Under the pieces are notes generated by a model. That model was not told the DNA's origin. It did no database searches and was given only the letters and a program-made list of their open reading frames with translations. Positions 9,803 through 21,003 of a DNA stretch of 64,000 bases are shown piece by piece (position 1 is the stretch's first letter; every line of letters starts with the position of its first letter). Location: positions 68,390,509 to 68,454,508 of the forward strand of contig JBCNJP010000006.1 of NCBI GenBank assembly GCA_039602395.1, written 5' to 3'. The stretch is from Deinandra increscens subsp. villosa (lineage: Eukaryota; Streptophyta; Magnoliopsida; Asterales; Asteraceae). The position numbers were made by a program, and so were the translations under genes.

Positions 9803-11028
9803 TTAAACATACAACAACGGATTATCTAGCCAACAACTACTAGGAATACTAAGTTTTTTATCTCTAGTAGACATAAATAAAAAAGAAAAATGAACCACCG
9901 ATTCCAACGTAAGGCCCGGAGAAAGATCCTTCCTGTTATGTAAAATCTCGTTCCTAGCTTTCCAAAGTAACCAATACATAGTCCTGCAAATGCCGTTAAT
10001 GAGAAGCTTACGTCTACGGTTGAAGCTCGAATTTTCTATCCAATCGAGAATAACACTCGGCGAACCACTCAAAGGAGCATTAATACCAAGCCACCCGCGC
10101 GCTCTATCCCAAATGGCACAGAATTTCGAACAAGACCCAAACAAGTGCTGCGAGGTCTCGAGTCTCTCGGTACAAAAAAGACAGCCGAATTCTGAAATGT
10201 TGATCTCTTTCTCTAACAGTTTAGCACGAACCGGCAACCGATCTAGCAGAAGTCTCCACATAAAAACAATCACCTTTTTAGGAACCGCTTTATTCCAAGA
10301 AGTCTTCGTGTTGTTACCCGTTAGGGTTGCTCTTTCAATTACTTTGCGAACCTGTTTAACCTCAAAAACATTGTTACCATTAAAGTCCCAACCCCAAACA
10401 TCACAACCCGAATTATGGATCAAACCATCCAAAGCCGAGACCAAAGAATTCCATTGGACTTCTTCCACGCCACCTCGAATGTCTCTTCTCCAATTTCGAA
10501 CCCGAATATTACCCATAATTCTATCCGAGACTTTACACTCTTTATTAGATTCAAGAGCATAAAGTCTAGGAAAACGGAACTCAAAAGAAACCTCACCCAG
10601 CCAAGCTTCCTTCCAAAACATCGTGTCACTACCATTACCAACCCGTCTCTTGAAAGCCAAAGCCGGAATAATATTCCGGGTATGAAGATCACCAAAATTC
10701 TGGCATATGCAATTCCAAACCCCATTCCCTCTAGAACCAAAAAGACCGAAGTACCCCCTTCCCCATGAATGGATTTAACCACTGTGACCCAAAAATGGTT
10801 ACTTTTAGATAGAAAACGCCACTTCCATTTAAGCAAAAGAGCTCGATTAAGAGACTCAATGCTACCAATACCCAACCCACCCCTATCCCTCTCAACAAGA
10901 ATATCATCCCATTTCACCCAATGAATTTTCCGGATGTTGTCACTCCCCCCCCCCCCCCCCCCCAAAAAAAAGAATTTAGCCCGAATGCCCTCTAAAATAT
11001 CCCGAACCCCAATAGGAACCCGAAACAA
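9803..11028 (-). pseudogene. LINE ORF2 C-terminal region with zf-RVT
   Basis: 11028-10420 reads FRVPIGV...IRAKFFFLGGGGGG...IHWVKWDDI, the RT thumb/connection typical of plant LINEs. The Gly run comes from a 19-C homopolymer on the plus strand. After a frameshift near 10670, 10660-9803 continues with WKEAWLGE, the conserved WNKAVPKKVIVFMWRLLLDRLPV block and a Cys/His knuckle CLFCTERLETSQHLFGSC. It ends close to the poly(A). This is the nucleic-acid-binding C-terminus of the same broken LINE. Confidence 0.8.
10945..10963. repeat. Homopolymer C run (19) inside LINE ORF2
   Basis: Nineteen consecutive C (G on the coding strand) in the position where plant LINEs encode a short FFWGG segment. It is followed by seven A. 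Confidence 0.95.
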
Positions 11029-11109
11029 AGAAATAAATTAGTTAGGGAGAGAGCTCAATACCGAGGAGATCAATGTCAAGCGACCTCCTACAGAGAGAAG
11101 GTTTGCTTT

Positions 11110-12212
11110 CTATTTAGCTAGTCGTGACCGAAATTTTGTTATGATAGGATCCCATGCCTTGATAGATTTCATGTTGTCCCCTACTGGAATACCGAAATAA
11201 GTAAAAGGAACTGACCCGACTTTGAAACCATAGGTATGAGCTAAAGAGTCCACCACCGAAGAATCAACCCCAAAACCAAAGAGATTCGACTTGGAATTGT
11301 TTAACCGAAGACCCGAAACCACTAAAAAACTCCTCCAAGATACGAGTAATAGCCTCCAATTACTGGCCGACCATTCCCCCACAAAGATCACATCATCAGC
11401 GTAGAACAAATGAGACAAAGGAATCTTATCATTACCAACCAAAAACGGTTTGTAACGACCGCCCAATACCTCACGATTGATAATGGCATTTAAACCTTCC
11501 ATGGCAAGAATAAAAAGAAACGGAGCCATAGGGTCTCCTTGGCGAAGATCCCTCTAATCACAAACTCCTTCGTAGGGTTGCAATTAACTAAAACCGATGA
11601 GGTAGCAGATTTAAGACAAGCATTAATGATATCACACCACATAGAACCAAACCCCATTCTTTCCATCACAGCAGTCAAGTAATTCCAGTTAAGTGAATCA
11701 TAAGCCTTAGCAAAATCCACCTTAAACAACATCATCTTTTTCTTCTTTAACTTAGCCCATCGGACCACCTCATTTAACACCAAAGGACCATCTAAAATCT
11801 GCCTACCACCAATGAAAGCCGACTGAACAGAATCAACTAACCCATCAATACTCAATGCCAACCTTTTAGCCAAAATCTTCGAAATAATTTTATACTGAAC
11901 ATTAACCAAGCTAATAGGCCTAAAATCAGAAATTAAAATTAGGTTCTCTACCTTCGGGATTAACGTGATGAATGACGAGTTGCACCCACGAGGGAACGAC
12001 CTCTTCTCAAAAAAATAAGTAACGAAATCCATGACTTCATTAGACAAGTAGCCCCAATGGTGTTTAATAAAAGCAAAAGAAAACCCATCCGGACCCGGAG
12101 CTTTACTACCCCCACAATCCCAAATGGCGTTCCTGACTTCCCCAAGAGTTGGTCTCGAGCATATATCATCCACAACTGATGCATCAAGAGACTTAAAACC
12201 CAGGCTGCCCAA
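11110..12212 (-). pseudogene. LINE reverse transcriptase, broken
   Basis: This is the polymerase core of the LINE. From 12212 to 11490 one frame has the plant LINE RT signatures SKAPGPDGF, PISLVNVQYKIISKILAKRL and FKVDFAKAYDSLNW (first catalytic Asp region). A frameshift near 11530 moves the reading to 11529-11110, which holds MAPFLFILAMEGL and the catalytic LFYADDVIF box (around 11403-11392). The frame ends at a stop after FRSRLAK. Both catalytic motifs are intact, but the shift and stop make the copy non-functional. The product would copy LINE RNA at a nicked genomic target. Confidence 0.85.
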
Positions 12213-12455
12213 ACTGCCTAAAGCCGCAGGCTGCTGAGCACACGAACTGAACCGAGAGCTGTGGTACGCGAAGAAAGCATCCTTGATAAGTACCGGATCC
12301 TCAATCCAATCACCGTTAACTTTAATACCTCTAATCGTGTTAGTCCGACGTCTTTTTTTTTAGATATGCATGAAAAAATTTGGAATTTTCATCACCTTCT
12401 AAAACTCATTTATTCTTAATTTTTTGAGAAGATTCAAGAAACTTACGCCCCTTTC

Positions 12456-12573
12456 AATCCCTACAACCACACACATAGATCTTAAGGGGCGTTGAGAGAC
12501 CCTCACCGTGGTTGAATTAACGGGCGACCGTGTGTTAGGTGAACCATATTTCACATATCGAATTTCTTATCTA
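12456..12573. other. Short interval between LINE and TRIM
   Basis: No coding signal. It flanks the 5'-truncated LINE and carries the left target-site copy of the TRIM-like element at its end. Confidence 0.4.
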
Positions 12574-12578
12574 ACCAT

Positions 12579-12870
12579 TGTTAGGAATCAAGTGGCGTAA
12601 TGGAATCACCAAACACACATGTCACACACGATAAACACGCGGTAACGAGAAAATATTACGAACGGCACAACAATCTTAACATGGTTCGGTCCCAGTGAGG
12701 GACCTACGTCTATAGGCTGCAACTAGGTTATTTCATTAGGCAAACCGCAAAGATTACAATTACAAGATTTGATATAATATAAATATTAGTGAGATTAGGG
12801 TTAACCAACTATAGGGCCAAAATGGGCCCATTAATAATGAACCGGCCCAAAAAGGCCTTCATACCCAACA
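12579..12870 (-). repeat. TRIM 3' LTR (292 bp)
   Basis: Direct-repeat partner of 13432-13717. The pair differ by scattered substitutions and small indels, showing the insertion is not recent. Confidence 0.9.
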
Positions 12871-12881
12871 ATCTCCCACTT
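12871..12881 (-). promoter_or_regulatory. TRIM polypurine tract
   Basis: The minus strand reads AAGTGGGAGAT immediately before the LTR start TGTTGGG, the usual plant Copia/TRIM arrangement. Confidence 0.65.
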
Positions 12882-13024
12882 GAAGGTCTTGCGACAAACT
12901 TCAACCCGTCATCCAAGAAAATAAAATCCCAATCATCCAGTAACTCCAGTAAGCTTCAAGAACAGAAATCATCCAAGCCTCGAGTTCCCAAGAACAAGCT
13001 AAGATTTCAAAAAAATTAAAAAAA

Positions 13025-13187
13025 ATGCTTTCCTCGACAAACTGTTCGGAGAAGATCGAATGAACCACCTCACTGCCTTCATCTATCAAATCCCCGTTGG
13101 CAAAAAAAAAATGCTTTCCTCGACAAAATGTTAGGAGAAGATCGAATGAACCACCTCACCGCCTTCATCTATCAAATCCCCGTTGGC
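13025..13187. repeat. Internal ~84-bp tandem duplication in TRIM
   Basis: Two copies, each starting ATGCTTTCCTCGACAAA and ending CCCCGTTGGCAAA, differ at a few positions. The duplication accounts for most of the interior length. Confidence 0.9.
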
Positions 13188-13417
13188 AAACAACCTCGAA
13201 CGAAGAACAACAACTGCAGTGGAAGCCTAAACAATCGGCGAAAGACATAGCGATCTTTGGATGGGGATCTCGACTCCAAGGACTTCAACATCGACAGACT
13301 CGTCAACTATTACAAAGCCATAACCAGTGGTCTCCAACTTTCGATCTTGAACGAGGATACAAAACCAGACTGCGAGTCGTTTTAAGTGCAATCCTATGTG
13401 TTCAACAACGCGCCGTA

Positions 13418-13430
13418 GCTCTGATGTCAA
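13418..13430 (-). promoter_or_regulatory. TRIM primer binding site
   Basis: The minus strand reads TTGACATCAGAGC one nucleotide inside the LTR, close to the initiator-Met site TGGTATCAGAGC but with changes at the 5' side. Confidence 0.65.
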
Positions 13431-13431
13431 T

Positions 13432-13717
13432 TGTTAGGAATCAAGTGGCGCAATGGAATCACCAACACACATTGCACACACGATAAACACGCGATAACGA
13501 GAAAATATCACGAACGACACAAGAATTTTAACGTGGTTCGGTCCTAGTAGGGGACTTACGTCCATAGGCTGTAACTAGGTTATTTCATTAGGCAAACCGC
13601 AAAGATTACAATTACAAGATTGTATATAAATATTAGTGCGATTAGGGTTAACCAACTTAAGGGTCAAAACAAACCCATTAATAATGAACCGACCCAAAAG
13701 GACATTCACACCCAACA
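13432..13717 (-). repeat. TRIM 5' LTR (286 bp)
   Basis: Partner of the 12579-12870 repeat. The primer site abuts it, so this is the 5' LTR in element orientation. Confidence 0.9.
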
Positions 13718-13722
13718 ACCAT

Positions 13723-14339
13723 AGCTCTCCATGCATCATTTTCTTTTTAATTTTTAATTCTATATCTAATCAATTGATTGCTATTAAATAACTTATGAAC
13801 GGTAATCTATTAAACTCGCTCAAACTGATAAACTGGTTTGTTTAGAAACCGAACCGGTACATTAACCTGTAAAACGGCGAAATAACTGGTATTTTCAAAA
13901 TATATATATCTTTAATCATTTGATAGGTTAACCAAAACCTAGTTTTTTAATCGGAGCTCAACTTGAAAACCTAAAACCCGGTACTAACTTACCGTTTTCA
14001 TCGTTTAGTAACCCGTTTTTATACACTTCTACCTACATATATGATGTCTATAAAGCGACATCTGTTTTCATACACTAAACCGTTACACATAGTTTAAAGT
14101 GCAAAGCTCCGTACAAAAACAAATTTTGTTATATTTTCTTTAATGTAATTTTGTTTTTCTCTAATATATGTTTTTTTTTTTGTATTTAAGGTTTATTATC
14201 TTTTTTATATTTCAATACAAATTATTTTTTAAAACTAATTTGTAGTTTTGATTTAAAATATAGTCTTCAATCAATACTAAAAAATACACAATAATGCAAT
14301 ATCATGCGTGGATAAGAGGCTATAAACTATAAATATATA
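13723..14339. other. No gene; AT-rich
   Basis: No coding signal and no terminal repeats were recognised. Confidence 0.45.
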
Positions 14340-14349
14340 TACACATCAC

Positions 14350-14894
14350 GGGAAAAGATCTACAGAAAACCAACAATTATTCAAAAAAACCAAAAAACCA
14401 ACATTTTTTTCTCTATAACTTCTTCATATATTAATAATTTTTAAAAAGAATTTCACCAAAAAGTCTATAATATTAGCTTTATTTATGGGGAAAAATTTTA
14501 AAAATAAAAAGTTTAGTGATTTTTTATCAATGCATCATGCAATAGTACTAATAGTATTGCATAATGCATTATAATTAAAACTACTTAAAAAAAGAAACTT
14601 AAATTAAACATGGACATGGTTTATGCGAATAATGTAAAAAATAAAGAATTGTCATTCATAAACCCATTTTATATTATTGTTGCATAGTTCATTATTAATT
14701 TCAAGCTAAAATCCAAATTTTATTTTATTTTTTAAAAAAACTCGAAAATGTTTTTTAAAATTTTTTTTTCAGTATTTTTAAAATCATGAAAGAAACATAT
14801 TAAAAAAAATTTAAAAATTAAATTTTTTCTTGGTTTTTTACAAAATATTGATTTTTTGGTTTTTGTAAATATTGTTTTTTATAGAACCCAACCC
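14350..14894. mobile_element. MULE-type MITE
   Basis: The 545-bp element has long imperfect inverted termini: left GGGAAAAGATCTACAGAAAA, right (inward) GGGTTGGGTTCTATAAAAAA, continuing for about 50 bp. The flanks TACACATCAC (14340-14349) and TACACACCAC (14895-14904) match 9 of 10, fitting a Mutator-type 9-11 bp duplication. Near 14529-14571 lies a hairpin with a 16-bp stem (one mismatch). No transposase. Confidence 0.7.
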
Positions 14895-14904
14895 TACACA
14901 CCAC

Positions 14905-16395
14905 ACACATATCATGACTCATGAGTGGTTTCTTACACATAGTTTTTTTTCGTGAATCACTTAGATAAGTACTTTTACTTGTCATGCAAAAGAGTAACGT
15001 ATGATATCATTGCAAGACATTTTATACGCAACTCACTTCACATGAAAAATCCTCTTTTGGACCCAAAATAATTTTTTTCTTAATTAAAGAAGTTTTTGGT
15101 ATTAATTTTAGATAAATTAGATTATAATAATTTAAACTATAAATAACCAGTAATAATCCATATTATTAATTAGGCCAATAACACTTTCAACTTTTATTTT
15201 TGTTATTATAAATAGTCCTAATAACCTAATCATGATAAACTACACTCGATTTAAACTTGATTTTGCTTTTATATACCCAATTTTGTGTAGAGTCATCATT
15301 ATGATATAGACATCAAGTGTAAATGTGTTGGTGATTTTATTATCATTAAGGGCATTTTAGTATAATTTGACCTGCTCAAAATCAAATGAGAAATTAGAAT
15401 ATACAGTGATACAAGTTATGAGGTGCTTGATCACTACAGTTCTAATTTATGGTGTTTGATACACATTGGAGTATGAGGTAACGTCTCCGATAGTTATGAC
15501 GGTTACATAACTACTAATGATAGTTATGGTAGTTATAGAGGTTGTAAACATCTACATGCATGTAGTTATGACGGTTATAAACTACCATATGGAGGTTAAA
15601 ATACTATCATATAGTGGTTGAATATATAACTATCATTGATAGGTTAAAAAACTACCATACAAAGCATTACACTAATAGTTATCGCTATTGAGGAGAGACT
15701 TAAGATTTAGATTGTACCATCAAAAAAGTTTGATCTGAAATTGTCATTCACAACTCTCAATATGTCGAAGCAATCAAAACCCTAATTTCTACAAAATGTG
15801 TGATGATTATGCTAGTAAGATTGCCCACCAAAAATAAAAGTTGAGAGTAATATTAGTCAAACTGATAGTATAAATTTTTATCGAATAATAATTCTTAACT
15901 TGAATTATTAAAATTTCATTTACAGATCTTTGTTTGCTTTCTTTTATATAATGTTTATTGTTTTCATAAAATTTCATTTACAGATCAGAAATGTAATTTC
16001 AATCCCTTAATTAATGATTTAACCAAGTTCGATCTGGAATCTGGAATTTAATTTTTCAGTAAATAAAGCATACTCGACTGATCGATTACCTTGAGAATTA
16101 TAATACTATCATCTATAAATAAAAAAATAACAATAATCATATACATAGTAGAAACTACAAAAACATTATGCATATGTTTCCTAGAAATGAATTGAAAACA
16201 TGAGATGTGTTGATGATGATTTTGTTTCATGTAAGCTTTTTTTTTTTTATAGTTTACATAAAAAAAAGTTACTTTATCCAATATCGCAAAAACATTCTCA
16301 CTGCCTTCTGAAAGACGAAACTAAAGATGGATATTACATTTAAAAATAATCAAGATTTTGCGATATTATTACAAACTAACCGTCACGTTTTCAAT
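14905..16395. other. No gene; AT-rich with short degenerate repeats
   Basis: From about 15490 to 15690 the words AGTTATGACGGTTA and ACTACCATA recur in both orientations, giving a weakly palindromic repeat. The rest, down to the 3' side of the GDU-like gene, shows nothing I can name. Confidence 0.4.
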
Positions 16396-16863
16396 TCATC
16401 GATCGATCTCTCCCGAAACTTCCACCTCCGACGACAAACCGCCACTTTCCGTCAACGACGCCAGATTGCTCCGCCAGCTGCTACTCCCAAACGAAGTCGT
16501 CCTACTCGAACTCGGAGTCGCCAAAAAGGTAGGCTTGTCTTCTCCAGCCATGATCACCAAACACTTTTCCTCCGACTCTCCCGGCCTCCGAGGGTTGTTG
16601 GAACAACAACTCTCCGGAGGCCGGGAGTTAACGCCGCCGTTAACGTTACCGGACTCGACATCCATGTCGTGTCCGGTAACGTTATCGTCGTCGGCGTAGC
16701 CGGAGAGCTTCCAGTAGGAGCATGCGAGAACCATGAGAGCGAAGGAGATGAGACCCATCATGGCGGCCAGGCCGCCGAAGAGGTAGGGGATCGGAGAGTG
16801 CCATGGTGATGGTTGAGGAGCAACCGCGGAAGACGGAGTTATTGCGGAAACTGCATCCATCAA
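16396..16863 (-). CDS. GLUTAMINE DUMPER-like membrane protein
   Basis: Intronless 155-aa gene, the only clear host gene in the window. Residues about 20-50 hold the hallmark SPWHSPIPYLFGGLAAMMGL segment leading into a single membrane helix that ends in ACSYW. Residues about 100-115 hold the VIMAG motif (CLVIMAGEDKPTFLATP). The extended tail is Ser-rich. Arabidopsis GDU proteins are about 100-160 aa with this same layout. They are known to affect amino-acid export, with GDU1 acting with the ubiquitin ligase LOG2 through the VIMAG region. The start is the Met-Met at 16863. Base composition is markedly GC-richer than the flanks. Which GDU paralogue it is cannot be decided here. Confidence 0.93.
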   Translation of the reverse strand: MMDAVSAITPSSAVAPQPSPWHSPIPYLFGGLAAMMGLISFALMVLACSYWKLSGYADDDNVTGHDMDVESGNVNGGVNSRPPESCCSNNPRRPGESEEKCLVIMAGEDKPTFLATPSSSRTTSFGSSSWRSNLASLTESGGLSSEVEVSGEIDR

Positions 16864-17515
16864 GTTGTTAATTTCACTGGAATTTAACTAGGTTTAAGGT
16901 TGAGGAGATGATGATCATGGTTTGCCGTCTCAGTTTGTTATTATAGCTAGTGGGGGGAGTTAAACTTGCTTTATGATTTTATTTGTTTATTTTTAGACTA
17001 AATACAACACATCCCCAGCTAATTTAACTAAAAAAGACATTCATCTATAAAATATAAATTACCACAATAATATAATGTAATGGATATAAAAATAAATAGT
17101 AATCATGAAATATAAGGAAAAAGACTTTACTTTTATAGTTTTATATCAAACGATATGGTAGCCCGTCGTGTTGCGACGGACCACCGAGTAAAGAAGAAAA
17201 CACATCTAAGTTAGAGACACGTTTCATTGTTTTATTTGGGCTTTCACTATTCATAGTTCAACCATTTCTTGATTGTTTTCGACCATAAAACTTTCACATT
17301 CATTATAATAAACTAATAAAGTGAGACTTTAATTTTTTTTTAAGGATGTCTAAAATATAAGCATGATTTTGATGGGTGAAAACCTTTTTTTCCTTGTGGC
17401 CAACTGTTGGAAAGTATGTAATATGCATTTATAGCTCATCACATTCACATAATCTATGCTATCATGAGCATATTAAAGGTGGTTGAGAGTTAACTATTCA
17501 ACTATAAATCAACCC
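16864..17515 (-). promoter_or_regulatory. Upstream region of the GDU-like gene
   Basis: This is the 5' flank on the minus strand. A TATA-like CTATAATAAC occurs near 16936-16947, about 80 bp before the start codon. No other motif is persuasive. The interval ends at the MULE insertion at 17525, so less than 0.7 kb of native promoter is present before repeat sequence begins. Confidence 0.35.
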
Positions 17516-17524
17516 AAAAAAAAA

Positions 17525-18100
17525 GGCAATTGTATATATCCTCCTATAAAACTAATTAATTGTATATTTACCCAAGCTAAAAATTTTATTGCATATTTCC
17601 CCTTATGTATAATCTTAATTGCATATATACCCATTCTCATTAAATATATTTAGATATTGACTAATTTACCCTTATTTTCTCAATCATTATACATTTATCT
17701 CATAATCCCTAAACCATAACCTCTACCCTTAAATCATAAACCCTGAATTTTGTTCGTGTCATTATATGAATGAAAATTCATTATTGATGTTTAAAAACCA
17801 TTCCATTTTGAGGTTTCAATCCAAGAGCTCAAATCAAAATAAAATCTCACAGTTCCCAGTTCCTAGCTTCAAACAACCTCATATTTGACTTTTGCGTTCA
17901 AATTAATCAGCCTAATTATTGAGAAAGAAATCATATCTTCAAACAAAACAACCCCATATTTGAAATCATATCTTCAAACAACCCCACATTTGTGTTCTAA
18001 TTAATCAGCCTAATTATTCGTGAAATAACTGTTCGTCTACAAGGTTTCACTCCAGTTGCTCAAATCAAAACCAAAATCTCACAATTCTCACTTTCCTAAT
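17525..18100. repeat. Left arm of 576-bp inverted repeat
   Basis: Pairs with 18184-18759. By eye the arms match nearly throughout, with scattered substitutions and small compensating indels. The loop is 83 bp (18101-18183). Confidence 0.9.
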
Positions 18101-18183
18101 TATTCAGGAGATGAAGGTGATACGAAGGAGATGAATAGGAAGCGGTTAATTAGAACACAAATGTGGGGTTGTTTGAAGATATG

Positions 18184-18759
18184 ATTAGGAAAGTGAGAAT
18201 TGTGAGATTTTGGTTTTGATTTGAGCAACTGGAGTGAAACCTTGTAGACGAACAGTTATTTCACGAATAATTAGGCTGATTAATTAGAACACAAATGTGG
18301 GGTTGTTTGAAGATATGATTTCAAATATGGGGTTGTTGTGTTTGAAGATATGATTTCTTTCTCAAAAATTATGCTGATTAATTTGAACGCAAAAGTCAAA
18401 TATGGGGTTGTTTGAAGCTAGGAACTGGGAACTGTGAGATTTTATTTTGAATTGAGCTCTTGGATTGAAACCTCAAAATGGAATGGTTTTTAAACATCAA
18501 TAATGAATTTTCATTCATATAATGACACGAACAAAATTTAGGGTTTATGATTTAAGGGTAGAGGTTATGGTTTAGGGATTTTGAGATAAATGTATAATGA
18601 TTGAGAAAATAAGGGTAAATTAGTCAATATCTAAATAAATTTAATGAGAATGGGTATATATGCAATTAAGATTATACATAGGGGGAAATATGCAATAAAA
18701 ATTTTAGCTTGGGTAAATATGCAATTAATTAGTTTTATAGGGGGATATATGCAATTGCC
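18184..18759. repeat. Right arm of 576-bp inverted repeat
   Basis: Reverse complement of 17525-18100. The part of the element to its right (18760-18987) repeats the AGGAGATGAAGGTGA segment of the loop and then the normal right terminus. The foldback therefore looks like an inverted duplication of the left half within an ordinary MULE. Confidence 0.9.
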
Positions 18760-19027
18760 CCTAGATTATTCAGGAGATGAAGGTGAGACGAAGGAGATGA
18801 ATAGGAAGCAGCCAGTTCTTGAAAGGAGACAAGTTTTTTTTTAAAACCTAAAAATAAACAATTGGGAATGTATTTAAGGGTATAATTGTCTTTTTAACTT
18901 ATAAAGGGGATATATGCAATTGTTTTTTTTTACCTTGGGTAAATATGCAATTAGGATTGAAAATAAGGGGAAATATGCAATTTTCCCAAAAAAAAATTAG
19001 TTGAAAACTAATTGGTTTTTGATCCAA

Positions 19028-21003
19028 ATATGATAATGAACTATGAAAAGAAAGTTGCCCATCAGCTTATTAATAAGCTAAACTATATATTATATAAAAA
19101 ATAAGAAGCCATATGCTAAAATAGAGTATATAAAAAACTAAACGTTTTCTTGAAGTTCAAGAACAAAATGACAAATGATTCAAAGTTGCTGAGAAAAAGA
19201 CATCTACCCACCTCATTGAAAACATGAAGAAGCGAAGCGCCACAATCTTAGCATGTGTTTCGCTCGTTTTTAGTTTATCTTTGTTTGCAGGAAAATCAAA
19301 GAAATTTCTCAAGCTGAAGAACATAAACGATATATGGTCTAGATATGTGGTAAATTAAGACATCAACTGAGCTCATAGAAAACATGTAGGAACATTCATA
19401 TGAATACCCTTATAGGCTCAAGAACATGAATGATATATGATTAGACTTGCATAAAAGAAGCAGATACCAAGCCAAATTTAAACAGTAAAAGTAACTCAAA
19501 AAATGTAACTTCACGCTAGCAAACTCTCATGAACGGTAAAAACAACATACAGATGACTCTTTTGCTCTATTAGATACATCTCAACTGAAATCCAACACAA
19601 AACTTCATTTTCACACTATAGCAACATGTAATGCGTATTTCTCATGGTTGAAGTGGAAAAATTAGTTTAAAAGGTTTAGTCCAAAGGGTACTAGGTGGTG
19701 TATGGAACAATGGATCAATTAGTTTGGAAATGACTTTCTATGTATTTAGTTGAGCATGATGTAGGCTACATTATGTGTGTTCACTTCTCTAACAATAGGT
19801 AGTTTTATCAAGTTTAGAAAAAAAAATCGGTGTGTTAAACATAGATGACTTCATAACAAATTATCAATGTGTTACTATAGGATTGTGTTCAAGCAACACA
19901 GCACATAAGAATTTTTGTATTTATTTTAATAGGCGGAATCAAAAACTTGATGATAACAATAAAACAACATAATTCAAACCGTAAGATCTATAGAACATGA
20001 AAGATAAGAGAGAGACATACCTACCATGCAAATCAAGAGTAGATCTCTAACAACTACAGAATAAACTGAGGAGAGTAAAAAAATCAGACATAGAAAACCA
20101 AATTGTACCTGATAATCACAAAACAAAAACAAAATCAGGAAAGTAATAGAAATAATGAACAAAGACAAAGACATAAAAAAAACTTGAGGCTCAGATTGCT
20201 AAAGACAGTCATCATAGCCTATTTCTTAAGCGTCATAGGTAGCTTAGATTCCGATGACAGTTGCGATAAACACCATCTCACCACCAGATCCATCATAGTA
20301 ACATTTTAAAAGGAATGGTCAATCCCACAACTGAATAATTGTGAGCAACAGCCGGATGAAATTAAACACTATAAACAGTGCGCATCACTCACAAACAAAC
20401 TAATTTGATTTGTATAATTTATTAAGGATTAGATCTGATCGACGGTTGCATTAATAAACGCCTCCTTGTCACCAGATAAACATCATAGCCATATGTAAGG
20501 AACTGATTCTAATGAACAGTGCATATCACCCACAACCAAATCAATTGTTATTATGATGAACATGGCTCAAATCAAGAATAGGAACAACTAAGAGCCAAAC
20601 CAAATTCCAAACAGAAGAGGAGCAACAAAGGGTTGGCTCCGACACTGAAGACATCCGATTAGAACACATAGACAACATTTTCAGAAACTCAATTTCCCAA
20701 ATTCAGCATCAACAATCAGATAGCCTTTAGAATACAGGTAACAAATCATAAATCAGCCACATAAAGGCCATAGACACTGAAGGCAACATAGATCTAATAT
20801 TTGGCCAACAAATACATAAAAACCATCATCGAATGAAATAGAAAAGAAAATTAAGACACAATCATCCCCTTTAGGCTCATCAAGATGTTCATCATCATCG
20901 CCATAAGGCTCCGATGTACTACTAGACCGACATTCGGCATGTGGCTGCACCCAAGCGCCATGCTCATCATAAAAAAAATAAGAAGCCATATGCTAAAATA
21001 TCA
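19028..21003. repeat. Tandem repeat unit 1 (1976 bp)
   Basis: Direct repeat of 21004-21715 plus 28451-29695, starting ATATGATAATGAACTATG. It contains the uninterrupted hAT target GGATCAAT at 19712-19719. I cannot identify a function. It is AT-rich with one short open frame near its right end. Confidence 0.85.
20753..20989 (-). CDS. Small hypothetical ORF (78 aa)
   Basis: The frame begins MASYFFYDEHGAWVQPHAEC and has an acidic middle (GDDDEHLDEPKGDDC). The C-terminal part reads like intron translation, so a first exon ending near residue 44 is possible. In unit 2 of the tandem repeat (near 29600-29695) the same stretch has lost the start and frame. I recognise no family and it may not be a gene. 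Confidence 0.2.
   Translation of the reverse strand: MASYFFYDEHGAWVQPHAECRSSSTSEPYGDDDEHLDEPKGDDCVLIFFSISFDDGFYVFVGQILDLCCLQCLWPLCG

Larger units (their letters stand above)
9712..12455 (-). mobile_element. LINE (L1-type) retrotransposon, 5'-truncated and decayed
   Basis: The 3' end on the minus strand is CTGTTC plus 13 A (9712-9724), a typical LINE tail. Reading from 12455 leftward, pieces of ORF2 appear in order: the region before RT (GDENSKFFHAYLKKK near 12400), RT, RT thumb and a zf-RVT knuckle. Endonuclease and ORF1 are missing. There are frameshifts near 12360, 11530 and 10670, a stop near 11108 and a 19-C run at 10945-10963. I could not find a convincing target-site duplication. Confidence 0.85.
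12579..13717 (-). mobile_element. TRIM-like mini LTR retrotransposon
   Basis: A complete 1139-bp element is flanked by a 5-bp target-site duplication ACCAT (12574-12578 and 13718-13722). Two LTRs (12579-12870 and 13432-13717) both run TGTTAGGAATC...CCCAACA on the plus strand. A degenerate tRNA-Met-type primer site next to the right LTR and a purine tract next to the left LTR orient it on the minus strand. The 561-bp interior encodes no retroviral protein, so it depends on proteins from another element. Confidence 0.9.
17525..18987. mobile_element. MULE with giant internal foldback
   Basis: The 1463-bp element is flanked by nine A on both sides (17516-17524 and 18988-18996), consistent with a 9-bp duplication. 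The outer termini are GGCAATTGTATATATCC and, inward from the right, GGGAAAATTGCATATTTCC. The TIRs carry alternating GCATAT and CCCC blocks. Most of the body is two 576-bp arms in inverted orientation. No transposase is encoded. Confidence 0.75.
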
